Below are positions 20,154-30,090 of a stretch of DNA of 64,000 nt, one piece after another. Position 1 is the stretch's first letter. Every line of letters begins with the position of its first letter. A program made the position numbers and the translations under genes. Source of the DNA: Arctopsyche grandis (lineage: Eukaryota; Arthropoda; Insecta; Trichoptera; Hydropsychidae); the NCBI RefSeq assembly GCF_051622035.1, contig NC_135358.1, positions 932,501 to 996,500 on the forward strand, read 5' to 3'. The notes beneath the pieces were generated by a model. The model saw nothing but the letters and a program-made list of their open reading frames with translations. It ran no database searches and was not told where the DNA came from.

Positions 20154-21436
20154 GTTTTTGTGATGATTTTAATGGACCGGTTGACTTTATTATGCGTTGG
20201 TATGTGATTGTAATGTTGTGTGAGTGTGTGATGTTTTTGGAAGGATTTTGATAATAGTTCTGCTTTGTCGCAATCACGCGTCACTGAGATTCCTGCATCA
20301 TCTAATGGAGGAATCGAGTTTTTTGTCCTGCGAATCGCTTTAGCTAATTTCCATAGAGAGCCATCAACTGAGCTCAATTTTTCTAATTTTTTAGACCAAG
20401 CTTCATTTTTGATTTCTTTGATTCTAATTTTAATTTGATATGTGAGCTTATTAATTAATGTTTTCAATGCTGGATTTTTTGATGTTTGCCAAATTTTACG
20501 GAGTTTATTTTTACTTTTAATTAGATTTGCAACAAAGTCAGTTATCTCTAATTTGTGTTCAATGTATTGTGTCTTAGGTATGTGAAGGTGTTTGGATCGA
20601 GTTATTGATTCCGTTAGGTGTATTATGGAGCTGTCGATTTCGGTTTTGTTTGTGAGTGTGGTAGAAGTTAGAATGGTTTGGTCATTTATGTACGACTTGA
20701 ACTCTCGCCAGTTAGCTCTCCCGTAATCCCAACTATGCTTGATGATTTCCTCGGGTTTCCCGTCGATTGAGAAGATTATCGGGAGATGATCAGACGACAG
20801 GGTTTGAAGGGCATTTGGTGTTGATATTTTTGGGCAGTTCTTGACGAGGACAAGATCTAGTGTGGATGGTTGTGAGTTATTTGTGGGATAGTGTGTGTAT
20901 GTATCCGGATGAAGTAAGATTGTATCTGTTAGTTGAATGTATTTAAAAAGAGTTGTGCCTTGTTGGTCAGTGTTTACGCAACTCCATAACGGATGTTTGG
21001 CATTAAAGTCACCAGCTACCACTACCGAACTACCAATGTTAAATATTTTGCTAAGATCGGATGCCAATAATCGTTTTTGGGGAGGATTGTAAGCGGATGC
21101 TACTATGTGACGGGTGTTGTTAATTGTTAGTTCGATGGCGGTTAGTTCTAAATTTTTTAGTGGCGGAGTTATTACGCGACAATGTTTAATTGAGGATTTT
21201 ATAAAAATGGCAACTCCCCCTCCATGCTGTTCTCGGTCTTCGCGATAGCAGTTAAAGTTAGGTAGGTTAATACGGATATGAGGTTTTAAGAAGGTCTCGG
21301 AGATTAAAACTATGTCAACACAGTACTCACCGATCGCCGACTCTAGTTCGTCAATCTTATTCTTAAGTCCACGAGCATTCCAAGCTAGAATGTTCAGGCG
21401 CCTCCCGTTAATCAAAGACATCGAGATATTCGACAA
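20147..21436 (-). CDS. LINE ORF2, endonuclease part
   Basis: Starts M-S-N-I-S-M-S-L-I-N-G. Apurinic-type endonuclease (EEP fold) features: L-N-I-L-A-W-N-A-R-G-L, I-V-L-I-S-E-T-F, Y-R-E-D-R-E-Q-H-G-G-G-V-A-I-F, V-V-A-G-D-F-N-A-K-H-P-L-W and S-S-D-H-L-P-I. This is the nuclease that nicks the insertion site in Jockey-like LINEs. The frame passes the linker (L-W-K-L-A-K-A-I-R-R) and then runs into the inserted array, where it ends about 40 codons after T-R-D-C-D-K-A-E-L-L. Confidence 0.85.
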   Translation of the reverse strand: MSNISMSLINGRRLNILAWNARGLKNKIDELESAIGEYCVDIVLISETFLKPHIRINLPNFNCYREDREQHGGGVAIFIKSSIKHCRVITPPLKNLELTAIELTINNTRHIVASAYNPPQKRLLASDLSKIFNIGSSVVVAGDFNAKHPLWSCVNTDQQGTTLFKYIQLTDTILLHPDTYTHYPTNNSQPSTLDLVLVKNCPKISTPNALQTLSSDHLPIIFSIDGKPEEIIKHSWDYGRANWREFKSYINDQTILTSTTLTNKTEIDSSIIHLTESITRSKHLHIPKTQYIEHKLEITDFVANLIKSKNKLRKIWQTSKNPALKTLINKLTYQIKIRIKEIKNEAWSKKLEKLSSVDGSLWKLAKAIRRTKNSIPPLDDAGISVTRDCDKAELLSKSFQKHHTLTQHYNHIPTHNKVNRSIKIITKTL

Positions 21437-22616
21437 GCATGAGTGCCAGCTCTAGTTTGTCGGTGCAACCGCTGGCCTTGGCACGAATCTCCTGGAGGAT
21501 CTTCAACATCTTCGTCATAGACGCCATGGAAGTTAGGTCTGTTGTTGGTTGAATGTTGGGATTGGTTGGTTGATGGGGTTTTTTAGGGATATTTGGGATA
21601 TTTGGTGAAGGAGTTTTAATGGTCGGTAGCTTTGGGAAGTTATGATCGTTAACGACCGGGATATTTTGTGGCTGCGCCACTGGGAGTTTCCAAGGGTTGG
21701 CTTTGACAGTTGATGCTCGATTCTTCCTCGATTCCAGCATTTTCAGATAGCTCTGTCTTTTTGGACAGTCTTTGAAGTTAGCGGGGTGAGATCCTGAACA
21801 GCCTGAGCAGACAGCAGGGGTAACTATTCCTTGATTGCATTGTGCGGTGAGGTGAGTGCCGGCACATTTGACGCACTTGGCCTGCCGATTGCAGTTTTTC
21901 GCAGCGTGTCCATATTCTTGGCATCTGAAACATTGAGTAATATTTTGTGATTTACTAGTATATTTAACGACACTGACCTTTGTGTAACAGATGTACCGGA
22001 TTTCTTTAATCTTCTTTGCCGATACCGATGGCTCGAAGAACACCAAGTATAGCTCGGTGGCGTTGCTCCTAGGCTCCTTCGTCTTCATCTGTATGACTTT
22101 GGTTACAGGGAATCCCTGTCTGATGATGTCATCTTTAATATCAGCTTCCGGCAATTTCGGCAAGCCACGTACGACACTTTTTATTTCCTTTTCCTCCTTC
22201 CTGGAAAAGGTATGGAATTGTCGGTCTGGTGTCAAACCATCCCGAAGCTTTTTAAAGTCTTCAAGACTTTTACATTGTATCTTGACATTATTTTGACCAA
22301 TGTAAGTCATTGTGAAGTCTTTTATAAACTTCTTGATCGACTCGATCATGCTGCCGTGAGTGCCAGTAACTGTCATGATGATAGGCGAGATTCTTCCACC
22401 GCTTCTGGGGACATCGGAAACTTCCAAGAGCCCTTCAAATTTGTTTTTCTCCTGAATTTTAAATTCAGGAGCAACATCTTTCACGTTTTTTGCCGTATGT
22501 TTTGGAAACTGCCACTCGGTCTCCATCTGAGCGGTCTGAGAGTAGCCTGGTTGAGGAGCTTCGGTTGTAGTTATCAGTGTCTTCTTAATTCGCTTTTTCA
22601 GGTTGGATCCTCGCAT
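21408..22616 (-). CDS. LINE ORF1 (gag-like, three zinc knuckles)
   Basis: Start chosen at M-R-G-S-N-L-K-K-R (22616), giving 402 aa. The frame is open further upstream to 23108, but that part is 5' UTR and MITE sequence. A basic N-terminus is followed by a region resembling an RRM-type fold (I-K-K-F-I-K-D-F ... V-K-I-Q-C-K-S-L). Then come three knuckles: C-F-R-C-Q-E-Y-G-H-A-A-K-N-C, C-V-K-C-A-G-T-H-L-T-A-Q-C and C-S-G-C-S-G-S-H-P-A-N-F-K-D-C. This order is typical of the Jockey group. Role: RNA-binding particle protein of the retroposon. Confidence 0.85.
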   Translation of the reverse strand: MRGSNLKKRIKKTLITTTEAPQPGYSQTAQMETEWQFPKHTAKNVKDVAPEFKIQEKNKFEGLLEVSDVPRSGGRISPIIMTVTGTHGSMIESIKKFIKDFTMTYIGQNNVKIQCKSLEDFKKLRDGLTPDRQFHTFSRKEEKEIKSVVRGLPKLPEADIKDDIIRQGFPVTKVIQMKTKEPRSNATELYLVFFEPSVSAKKIKEIRYICYTKVSVVKYTSKSQNITQCFRCQEYGHAAKNCNRQAKCVKCAGTHLTAQCNQGIVTPAVCSGCSGSHPANFKDCPKRQSYLKMLESRKNRASTVKANPWKLPVAQPQNIPVVNDHNFPKLPTIKTPSPNIPNIPKKPHQPTNPNIQPTTDLTSMASMTKMLKILQEIRAKASGCTDKLELALMLVEYLDVFD

Positions 22617-22944
22617 GGTGCCAACATGTGTTCTTTTGGTGTTCGTTTTGTGGGGGGTGTTTGTTGTGTATGTTAAAAGGTGTGGGTTTTTTGACGGTAT
22701 GGCGTATCGCTGTATTAAGAGCGCTCGCACAGAGAGTACGTCTTCGGCACGTCCGTTCTCACGGAGCGTCGAGAGACGTTTGATCTGTAACAATACGCTG
22801 ACAAAATCTGGATGGTTATTAACTTCCGACCGACAATCTCCTATTTTGCCGAACTTCCCCTCATTTGTGGCCTTCCCCTCATTTGTTCGCAAATTCGTTG
22901 CATCGAATTTGATGAAGTTAAAACAAAGTGGTTGGCTATATGTA

Positions 22945-23095
22945 TATAGTGGTGGCAAATTAAGTGAGCTTGTACCGTTTACCATGCACCCTTTTTTTTG
23001 ATCTCTCGACTTAAGATCTTTCGATTTTCGATCTTTGCCTTCCGATATTTGCGTTTTCGGTAATTTCACATTCCGGCCCGTCACGGACACCGTTG
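22945..23095. mobile_element. One arm of the palindromic MITE
   Basis: AAATTAAGTGAGCTTGTACCGTTTACC through CTTAAGATCTTTCGATTTTC to CATTCCGGCCCGTCACGGA, matching the right arm of 43549-43940. The left arm is missing; the LINE 5' end takes its place. Confidence 0.75.
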
Positions 23096-23316
23096 AAAAA
23101 TATACCAATTGATAATATACATATACAATGTGTATTTATTTTTGATACCAATTTTAAATATTATATAATAAATTTAATTTTTCAAGTTGAACGGGGAAAG
23201 AATAAGAAGGGGTAAAATTAATATAATCGACGAAAGCTTTAAATAACACTATCGACAAGTGATGTTTGTAAAGGAATCGAAATGACCAAAACATTTTTTT
23301 TACAAATAAATGTACA
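23096..23316 (+). other. Orphan LRR-gene 3' flank
   Basis: GTTGAAAAATATACCAATTG through ATAATCGACGAAAGCTTTA matches sequence directly downstream of LRR-5 (29279 on) and the displaced end of LRR-6 (35285 on). The coding part that should precede it is gone, so a further LRR copy stood here before the LINE/MITE complex arrived or recombined. Confidence 0.7.
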
Positions 23317-23947
23317 GTAAGGTTCTCAATCGAATATTCAAATATTTGCCCGATTTTCAGATATACAAATATTCGAATAATCTATCGTAAATTCGTAAAA
23401 TATTCGTTAACACCATTTCGAATGAAATTTAAAAAATATCTAATAATAAAAAAATTGTTCACTTGATTAATATATGTACATACAGTCATTTTTTTCAAAT
23501 ATTCGAGCAGCGATGCCGAAGTTGCCATTCCAACAATTCATGGTCCTTTTCCAGGCGCCTTTATTTTGTTTCGAAAATTTTGTCTTACCTATATGTATAT
23601 ATAATAATTTACTGAAAAAGTGTCATTTTTCAATACATGTGAGCTTTTTCAAGTCCCTTGTATACACACATTGTAAATTTGCTTTTCATGCTCTCGGAAA
23701 TGTGGCAACAAACTTTTTACGTTTTGTAATATTTTATAAAATTCAAAAAGTAAGCAATTTTATAAATAATTAATAATTAATTTAATAATTATAATTAACT
23801 AATAATTATTTTAATTTAATTATATTTTACTTACATTTTTTTAATGTATTGCACCAATTTTTTAAATAAATATTCGAATATTCAAATATTTCCTCAATTT
23901 GTATTCGATATCTGGTTTTTCGAAAACTACGAATAATTGAGAACCCA
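23317..23947. mobile_element. hAT-like MITE, 631 bp
   Basis: Short inverted ends (GGTTCTCAAT / ATTGAGAACC) continuing into imperfectly paired ATATTCGAATATTT-type sequence. Perfect 8-bp duplication AATGTACA at 23309-23316 and 23948-23955. No transposase. Related copies: 35500-36010 and 51835-52110. Confidence 0.7.
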
Positions 23948-24004
23948 AATGTACATAGTGTATGTATATATACTATTTACATAGTTTTATATATATGAAC
24001 CCAA

Positions 24005-24268
24005 ATGTACATAGGTTCCTTATTCTTTTTACTCTATATTAACGATATTTCATACATTTTTAAACATTCTTCTATATTTCTGTATGCTGATGATACAAAA
24101 ATTTATAAACCTATATACACTATACACGATTGTCATAAGCTACATGAAGATCTGAATAGATTTTCTATATATTGTTTGAACAACAATTTGAAACAAGTCA
24201 ATTATCACCTTTCAATTCTAAACACATTAACCGTTAATAAAATTAAACGTTCGATGATTATTATAAGA
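24005..24268 (+). mobile_element. LINE reverse-transcriptase fragment
   Basis: Frame reads G-S-L-F-F-L-L-Y-I-N-D-I, then F-L-Y-A-D-D-T-K-I-Y: the RT region C catalytic motif with the usual upstream glycine. Only this core is left. It is not the same family as the 17-23 kb LINE. 24300-24930 holds no recognisable gene. Confidence 0.75.
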
Positions 24269-24944
24269 TGATCAGTAATATCAATTAAAAATGATCCTTT
24301 CATTTTGACAGTCAGAAAATTTTCGGTGTTGCAATATTACATTATGGCTCCTAGTATAAAAAATCATTTTGAAAAGATTTATTCTATCTCCCCCTCTCCG
24401 TTTTCAACCCCGTTTGTCCTCGCCCCTCGCTCCAGGCTCAGTTCAGTTTCACTCTCTCCCCTATTCACCTATTCGAATATTGAATAGGGCCAACCTTTAC
24501 TTAACCTCACCCAAACTAATCTTAAATGAATAAATACCGACCCTAATAACCTAATCTTAAATGAATAGGGCCAACCCTTCCTTAACCAAACCTAACCAAA
24601 CCCTTAATTAAATAAGTGTTGGCTGCTAAGATATTTTTTTGTGAAAAAATTGGTGAAATGAAACTTTAAAAAAAGATATTACCGTGTTTGTACCATGAGT
24701 AGAGTGGGAATGGACAGTAGCGGGGTGACACGCTATCATCCAATTGTAGAAAATTATCATTTTAATTTCACTAATAAATTTTTATCGATCAAGTTTATAA
24801 TTAATTACAGATAAATTTTTCAATCTTTTACTGACCACTTTTGCAATTATAAACAAACCAAATAATTAGATGCCGTTAAATATGTGCATATATTTGACGA
24901 ATAAATTCAACACTATAAGAACATAAATATTGCTATTTTCATAG

Positions 24945-25935
24945 ATATTTGGAGACAAATAGAAGATTGGTCCAATGGAATGAGATTTTGTCTGGAGTTA
25001 TATTCTTAATGTGCCTATACCGTTTTTTAAAATCAAAAAAGAGTTTAATTTTCGAATAACTGTTGAACTCTGCACATCACAAAACGAGTATCATGTCGAT
25101 TGCGATGGTATCAACGTAAATGTCTTAAGAGGGCTGTACACCCGAAACCTTAATTTTGTTACCGTTCCTTTCTTCGATATATATATTGAGTGAATGCGAC
25201 AGTTGCGCTTCGACCAGATAAAACGTATTTTAAATTGACAAAATCGAGGTTTCGTATTCTACTATTTTCTCATCCAAAACTGGACCAATTTTTAAAAAAA
25301 TATCATCATCGGTATGAGAAAGATACTTTCTATGCATCTATCGGCGTATTTTTTTTTAAATCGACCGTTAAATAAGCACGCTGAACTCGTTTTGTGGGTG
25401 TAAAAAAGAGGCGATTTTATAGATGTTTGGCGGCTCCTAGCTCATATAAAAAAAATTAATCAAAAAAAAATCAAAAAAATAAAACGATAGATGCACCCCA
25501 ATGGTGGATATCCATAGCATATTAAAAAACAATTTCTCTAGTGCCATAATTGAGGAAGGGAAAAGTATAGTACGTTTGTATGGACAAGGGACTGCTGTCC
25601 AGCCCTCTTAACAACAATGATAAAATTTGAATTTCTAGTAAGCTTTCGTTTTTAATCGCCAACTAAAAAGAAAGTCAAACAATCTTATTACAAATCAAAT
25701 AAATATGTAAATAAATAATAAATTATTATTATTATTATTGTACATCTTATTTTTATTTTTTTACAAATATAATATTAATATATTATTCCTAAACATATTT
25801 CTACTCATTTATTTTTTATACAAGATTGTTGAGAAGTCTTTCAATGTGAATCATTTATTTAAATAACTATTACCTCATTTTATTTATTTTTCAGAAATTT
25901 CCAAACCGGAGTGACATAATAGATAGGCTGTTCGT
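24945..25935 (+). pseudogene. Decayed duplicate of LRR-9 (exon 2 and start of exon 3)
   Basis: 24945-25124 matches LRR-9 exon 2 (L-V-Q-W-N-E-I-L-S-G-V-I-F-L-M-C-like stretch, then E-Y-H-V-D-C-D-G-I-N-V-N-V-L) but is frame-disrupted in the signal-peptide region. A TTAA MITE splits the exon end at 25129-25607. 25889-25935 is the first part of exon 3 (K-F-P-N-R-S-D-I-I-D-R-L-F-V), after which about 1.1 kb present in LRR-9 is deleted and the sequence jumps to the LRR-9 downstream flank (CATCGATAGCTTGGTGCACA, cf. 47187). No exon 1 found. Confidence 0.8.
25129..25607. mobile_element. TTAA-flanked MITE (piggyBac-like)
   Basis: 479 bp with GAGGGCTGTACACC at the left and (complement) GAGGGCTGGACAGC at the right, flanked by TTAA at 25125-25128 and 25608-25611. 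LRR-9 exon 2 gives the empty site (GTGTTAACAGCAATG). TTAA targets are typical of piggyBac; no transposase is present. Confidence 0.75.
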
Positions 25936-26366
25936 AGCATTATATTGTAGATAGACATCGATAGCTTGGTGCACAAATATTGTATGTCCATTTTTGAATT
26001 TGTATGAAATTTTACGTTTTTAGATGCTGGAATAATTCAGGTTTTTCCTTTCAAGGTAAATTACATATGTACGTAGTATAAAAAAATATCGAAAATTTGA
26101 TTTTCAATACTTTCACAAATATAATATTTAGGTAGAAGAAAACGTTCAATGTTTTCGTCGATTTAATTCATTGTTTTCCCTTTCCCATATACGGCGTGCT
26201 TCTCGATATCTGAAAGTTTATTTTATATAAAATATTGGGATTAAAAATAAACAAACATGGTATCGGCATATTATCAATTGGTATATTTTTCAACTGGAAT
26301 GATATAAAATACATCATGAGTTTTTCATATTATAAATCTAATCAGTTGATAATTTTAATGGCTTCA

Positions 26367-26524
26367 ATCTTCCTCCTCGCAAAAATTGACGTTTTCAAAA
26401 GGTCGATTTGAATGTGACGAACATGTTGGGTCATCTAAGACATTATTGTTAATTTTCAATTATTTCAACCAGTCCAAATCGCAGTTGCAATTCCATTTAT
26501 TATGCCTCAGATTCAAAGTTACAT
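26367..26524 (-). pseudogene. LRRCT fragment, minus strand
   Basis: Minus strand reads N-K-W-N-C-N-C-D-L-D-W-L-K-stop-L-K-I-N-N-N-V-L-D-D-P-T-C ... V-N-F-C-E-E-E-D-stop. The CAA codon of K-Q-L is TAA, and everything upstream of the cap is missing. The 3' flank of this copy extends left to about 26200. The same minus-strand piece in a shorter form follows LRR-9 (47275-47600), showing that the whole block was duplicated. Confidence 0.8.
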
Positions 26525-26935
26525 ATAATCTAACGTAGTATGAATATTGCTATTCATCGTGTTCATTATAACAAATTAAATTTAAATGTACCAACATATG
26601 TGTATAAATTAATTTCCAACAGATATGAAAACTAAAATCATTCAAGTCGATTTTTGCATGATCACAAAACTTCACGTTTTGTTACTAGATATGAAAAAAC
26701 GTGAAGAAAACAAAGAAAAATCAAATAAATATATTAAAATATCACTGAACACAATTGAGTTAATTAACAATGTTCTGATAATTAAGAAAAATCACTTCAT
26801 TGTCAAAATAAAGTCACCTTGATCAGAACATTTTGTTTATCTCAAAAAAGATTATGAAAACACAATGAAATTAATCAAAAATTTTGTGATTAATTATGAT
26901 AAATCAGTTATTTGTCAAAACAAAGCCACACATTC

Positions 26936-26967
26936 ACTCTCAGAAAGGCGGCTGAAGAAATCGGACG
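26936..26967 (+). promoter_or_regulatory. Inr + DPE core promoter of LRR-5
   Basis: CATTCACTC with +1 A at 26936 and GGACG at 26963-26967 (+28 to +32). CACCATGG start at 26985. Confidence 0.6.
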
Positions 26968-26984
26968 TTTTGATATCAAACACC

Positions 26985-29206
26985 ATGGTTTTTATTGGGT
27001 TGGTATTCTCCAATTGGTGTAATTGTAATGAGCACTTAACAAATTGGAATTATATTAACGTTGTAAATTTCACAGTTATTGTGCGGCGAATGGAAGATTC
27101 ACCCGGATAAAACAAATGTCCGGAATTATTTTCCTATTTTGTTTCGCGATTATATTTCCGATTACCCAGTCCATCGCAGTCCAAAAAAATGAACAAAAAT
27201 CTTCATTTGCACCAAGATGCTACACCGATATTCCAAGTGGAATATTCCGTATCAATTGTGATGATGTGAACGTAAACGACTTGACAATGATGATAGAAGA
27301 AGAAATTAAGGTACACATTAATTTTTACTACTGTAGAGTTCGATGGTATAGGGAGGATTGCGGGAGAGATAATAAAGGACGATGTTTGTCCATCAATGTA
27401 CGTTTATTGTAGATTAAGTATATACACGTGCGCATACCGTCAGGTCCAACCGTCTGTTGAAACCTAGAAGAGTCACCGTGCCAACAAGCCGTCGTGATAG
27501 ATCCCGTGGATCGTCAGCCTTGGAATTCGACGCGCCTCTGCACCGCCAACAAAACGCGTTTACCTTCACTATATTCACAATGAACAACACATACAAACGC
27601 ATACACAATCACACTATGATTCTCAGCTGATGGTCGTCTGTAAGCTCGTCTCGTCATCTGTCATCGTCGCGGCGATGTCAAATTGCACGCGCCTTGTGAC
27701 GTCACGCTCCGTCCTCGACGCTGACGCGTCATACTCCGTCGCGGCTGATGTCATCGTCAATGTCCTTGTCATCTTGGTAGTCGTTGGTCATCACAGTCAT
27801 CAGGGTCCTCGTAGCACACGTCCGCTACTATGTTATGATGATAGCCACCAACTCCAATTTCTCCGGAACACCCGTGGAATTCTCGAACACGAATGGCCGC
27901 CATCTGTCAGATAGACAGACATCATGTGTAGAGTTCAAAGATATAGGGAGGATTGCGGGAGAGATAATCAAAGACGATGTTGGTCCATCAATGTACGTTT
28001 ATTGTACATTAAGTATACACACGTGCGCGTACGCACCTACCGGTGGCCGTCCGGCCAGCGGCTCGACTACTCACTCTCAGTTGGCGTCACCCTTCTGCCA
28101 ACTCACAAACAGTGTACACTCATGTGTACCACTGTTTGTACATCACTCCTCAACATTACTCATTACATAATTCACTCACACACATAAAATCCCACACTGC
28201 CATTGAAAATTTATTTCAAAAAAATATATGATATAAAATTATAATTATTGAAATTGTAATATTTCTTGGAAATTACTTTGTATATGTAGGTATATTTTAA
28301 TTTAGCCCCATTTGTTATTTGTTGTAATGTACACGTTTGTGAATCATTTCCATTCAAAACACAAATTTAATGAGAATTATAATAAAAGATTATTGATTTA
28401 ATTTTTAGAATTCTCCCATCGGAAGACCAACCATAGATACTCTGACTATTCGAAATTTATCGATTGAGAACGGAAAATTGTCCCAGAATTGGATTAATAC
28501 AACAAGCTTCCGTATTTCAAGACTTCAAATATATACAGCGAACACCAACAGCATTGAAAACAAGGCATTTGTGGGATATGCTTTTGAAAAGTTGCGAGAT
28601 TTACGATTAGATAATATGAAAATTGATACAATAGAAGAAGGAACGTTTGAAGGCCTACAATCGCTACAATTACTGGATGTAAGTAGATTGGAAGTCAATC
28701 ACATCAAAGAAAAAGCCTTAAAACTTGTAGCACCTAAATTAGAATTATTGTACGTGAACTCTATGGTATTGCCATTTAATCCAACCAATTTAACTGGAAC
28801 TGTCGAACTACCTCAAATTTCGGCTATTGTAATGTCATTTAATAAAATGTTAAAAGTCGACTCTGGATCTTTCGCCCAAATTTCAAATATTAAATATTTG
28901 TATTTGGACTATAGTGAAATTGAAAATATCGGCTGTGGAACATTCCACAAAATGACATCGATGGATCGGTTAGTGTTGAGTAACAATAGTCTTATTACAT
29001 TAGATCCTTGCGTTTTTGGTGAGGAGATTATAAGTAACTTAAAACCGTACACTTTGAATCTGGGGAATAATAAATGGAATTGCAACTGTGATTTGGACTG
29101 GTTGAAACAATTGAAAATTAACAATAAAGTCTTAGATGACCCAACATGTGTGTCACATTCAAATCTACCTTTCGAAGACGTCAATTTTTGCGAGGAGGAA
29201 GATTGA
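26985..29206 (+). CDS. LRR-5: secreted leucine-rich-repeat protein
   Basis: Exons 26985-26998, 27076-27310 and 28409-29206; 348 aa. M-V-F-I-G from exon 1, then Y-C-A-A-N-G-R-F-T-R-I-K-Q-M-S-G and the core I-I-F-L-F-C-F-A-I-I-F-P-I. The N-cap reads R-C-Y-T-D-I-P-S-G-I-F-R-I-N-C. Exon 3 is typical: N-S-P-I-G-R-P, N-T-T sequon, eight LRRs, N-L-T, G-C-G-T-F and P-C-V-F-G, LRRCT N-K-W-N-C-N-C-D-L-D-W-L ... V-N-F-C, tail E-E-E-D. Intron 2 is enlarged to 1.1 kb by a GC-rich LTR-like insertion, leaving donor and acceptor intact. Closest relative is LRR-6: the first part of exon 3 is nearly identical. Confidence 0.87.
27332..28196. mobile_element. LTR-like fossil insertion in LRR-5 intron 2
   Basis: 865 bp, clearly richer in G+C than its surroundings. 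Ends are TG...CA, flanked by CTAC/CTGC, a possible imperfect 4-bp target duplication; the empty site is seen in LRR-6 near 31775. A stretch of about 105 bp is present twice in direct orientation (about 27332 and 27927). It may be a solo or rearranged LTR, or a TRIM-like relic. No coding domain recognised; it is not an intact element. Confidence 0.45.
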
Positions 29207-29724
29207 AGCCCTTAAAATTAGCAATTGATTAGATTTATAATATAAAAAAACTCACAATGTATTTTATGTCATTCAAGTTGAAAAATATACCAATTGATAA
29301 TATGCAGATACAATGTGTGTTTATTTTTGATCCCAATTTTAAATATTATACAATGAACTTTCATTTTTCAAGTTGAACGGGGAAACAGAAAGTACATAGT
29401 TGTGAAAATTGATATAATCGACGAATGCTTTAAATAAAACGATCGACAAGTGATGTTTCTAAAGGATTTGAAATGAGCACAAACAAAAAAAAGGATTGGA
29501 AATGAGCCTTATATAGTATCCTAGGTTGTTTAGTCGCAAGGTCCTCAGTCGCAAGTTTGTGTAAACGCATAAGTTTTGCCTTCGCCAGATCTTTAACTCC
29601 ATAGAGTTTAATTCATGGAAATGGCTCATAAACAAATAGTATATATAATAAAATAACAATAACAACTATATCGATCAACATTTTAACATTTATTATTAAC
29701 ACTATGAGTGAACTAAAAATATAT

Positions 29725-30090
29725 ATGAGAGATAATGAGAACCTATAAAGCAAATTTTAATAAATATAGAGTGAAAAAAGAAAAAAGTTATAGGCGTTTA
29801 AACAATTAAAATCTGACATAGCAAGAGAGTGGTGAAAAGGGGAAAAACGATGGAACAGTGTGGACAAATACGCAAATGTGGACAATAGACATCACCGAAA
29901 AAGATTATGGAGTATTTTCAAACGTGTCTATTACGATTATTTTTAACAATCGAAATGGAGGATTTCATTTCCACATATATTGATGACCAAACCGAACAAA
30001 ATGGCAAAGTTTGAAAACGATCAGATAAGAACCCAAATTTCGTCACACGAAAAATCGAAAGTGAAATAAGAAGAGGTCAGTAAAAATGAA
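29725..30090 (+). repeat. Dispersed repeat R2
   Basis: GAGAACCTATAAAGCAAATTTTA ... GTTATAGGCGTTTAAACAATT, then GAGTATTTTCAAACGTGTCT ... ATGGCAAAGTTTGAAAACGA. The same series lies inverted at 63430-63830, and its second half lies in the inserts at 18998-19230 and 19659-19890. Class unknown. Confidence 0.6.

Larger units (their letters stand above)
18832..20319. repeat. A-I-A-I-A: 661-bp tandem array inside the LINE
   Basis: A 166-bp stretch of LINE ORF2 (18832-18997) recurs at 19493-19658 and 20154-20319. Between copies lie two nearly identical 495-bp inserts (18998-19492, 19659-20153). The period is exactly 661 bp and only a handful of bases differ. Each insert contains part of repeat R2 and a piece of an LRR gene. 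LINE sequence continues normally outside the array. It is a recent tandem duplication, or an assembly artefact. Confidence 0.9.
17140..22940 (-). mobile_element. Near full-length Jockey-like LINE
   Basis: Minus-strand order: a GC-richer 5' UTR (about 22617-22940), ORF1 (to 21408), ORF2 endonuclease (from 21436), RT, then a short 3' UTR ending around 17148 next to the hAT remnant. ORF1 stop and ORF2 start overlap by 29 nt, as in other two-ORF LINEs. ORF2 is split by the A-I-A-I-A structure at 18832-20319 and otherwise looks fresh. A palindromic-MITE arm abuts the 5' end. Fragments of the same family lie at 1301-1574 and 9118-9777. Confidence 0.85.

Noticed and set aside
22617-23108. N-terminal extension of LINE ORF1 to 23108
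   Set aside because: The first 40 or so codons are the palindromic-MITE arm and the rest is 5' UTR; the same MITE translation appears at 32099-32356 and 43717-43974.
23474-23773. 99-codon frame
   Set aside because: Inside a non-autonomous hAT-like MITE; the sister copy at 35.7 kb does not keep the frame.
24480-24610. Runs of CCTAACC-like sequence, considered as telomeric (TTAGG)n
   Set aside because: Irregular units, no periodicity of 5, and inside ordinary interspersed DNA.
27414-28231. Several open frames of 60-128 codons in the GC-rich insertion
   Set aside because: No domain, no conserved start, overlapping in several frames; explained by higher GC content.
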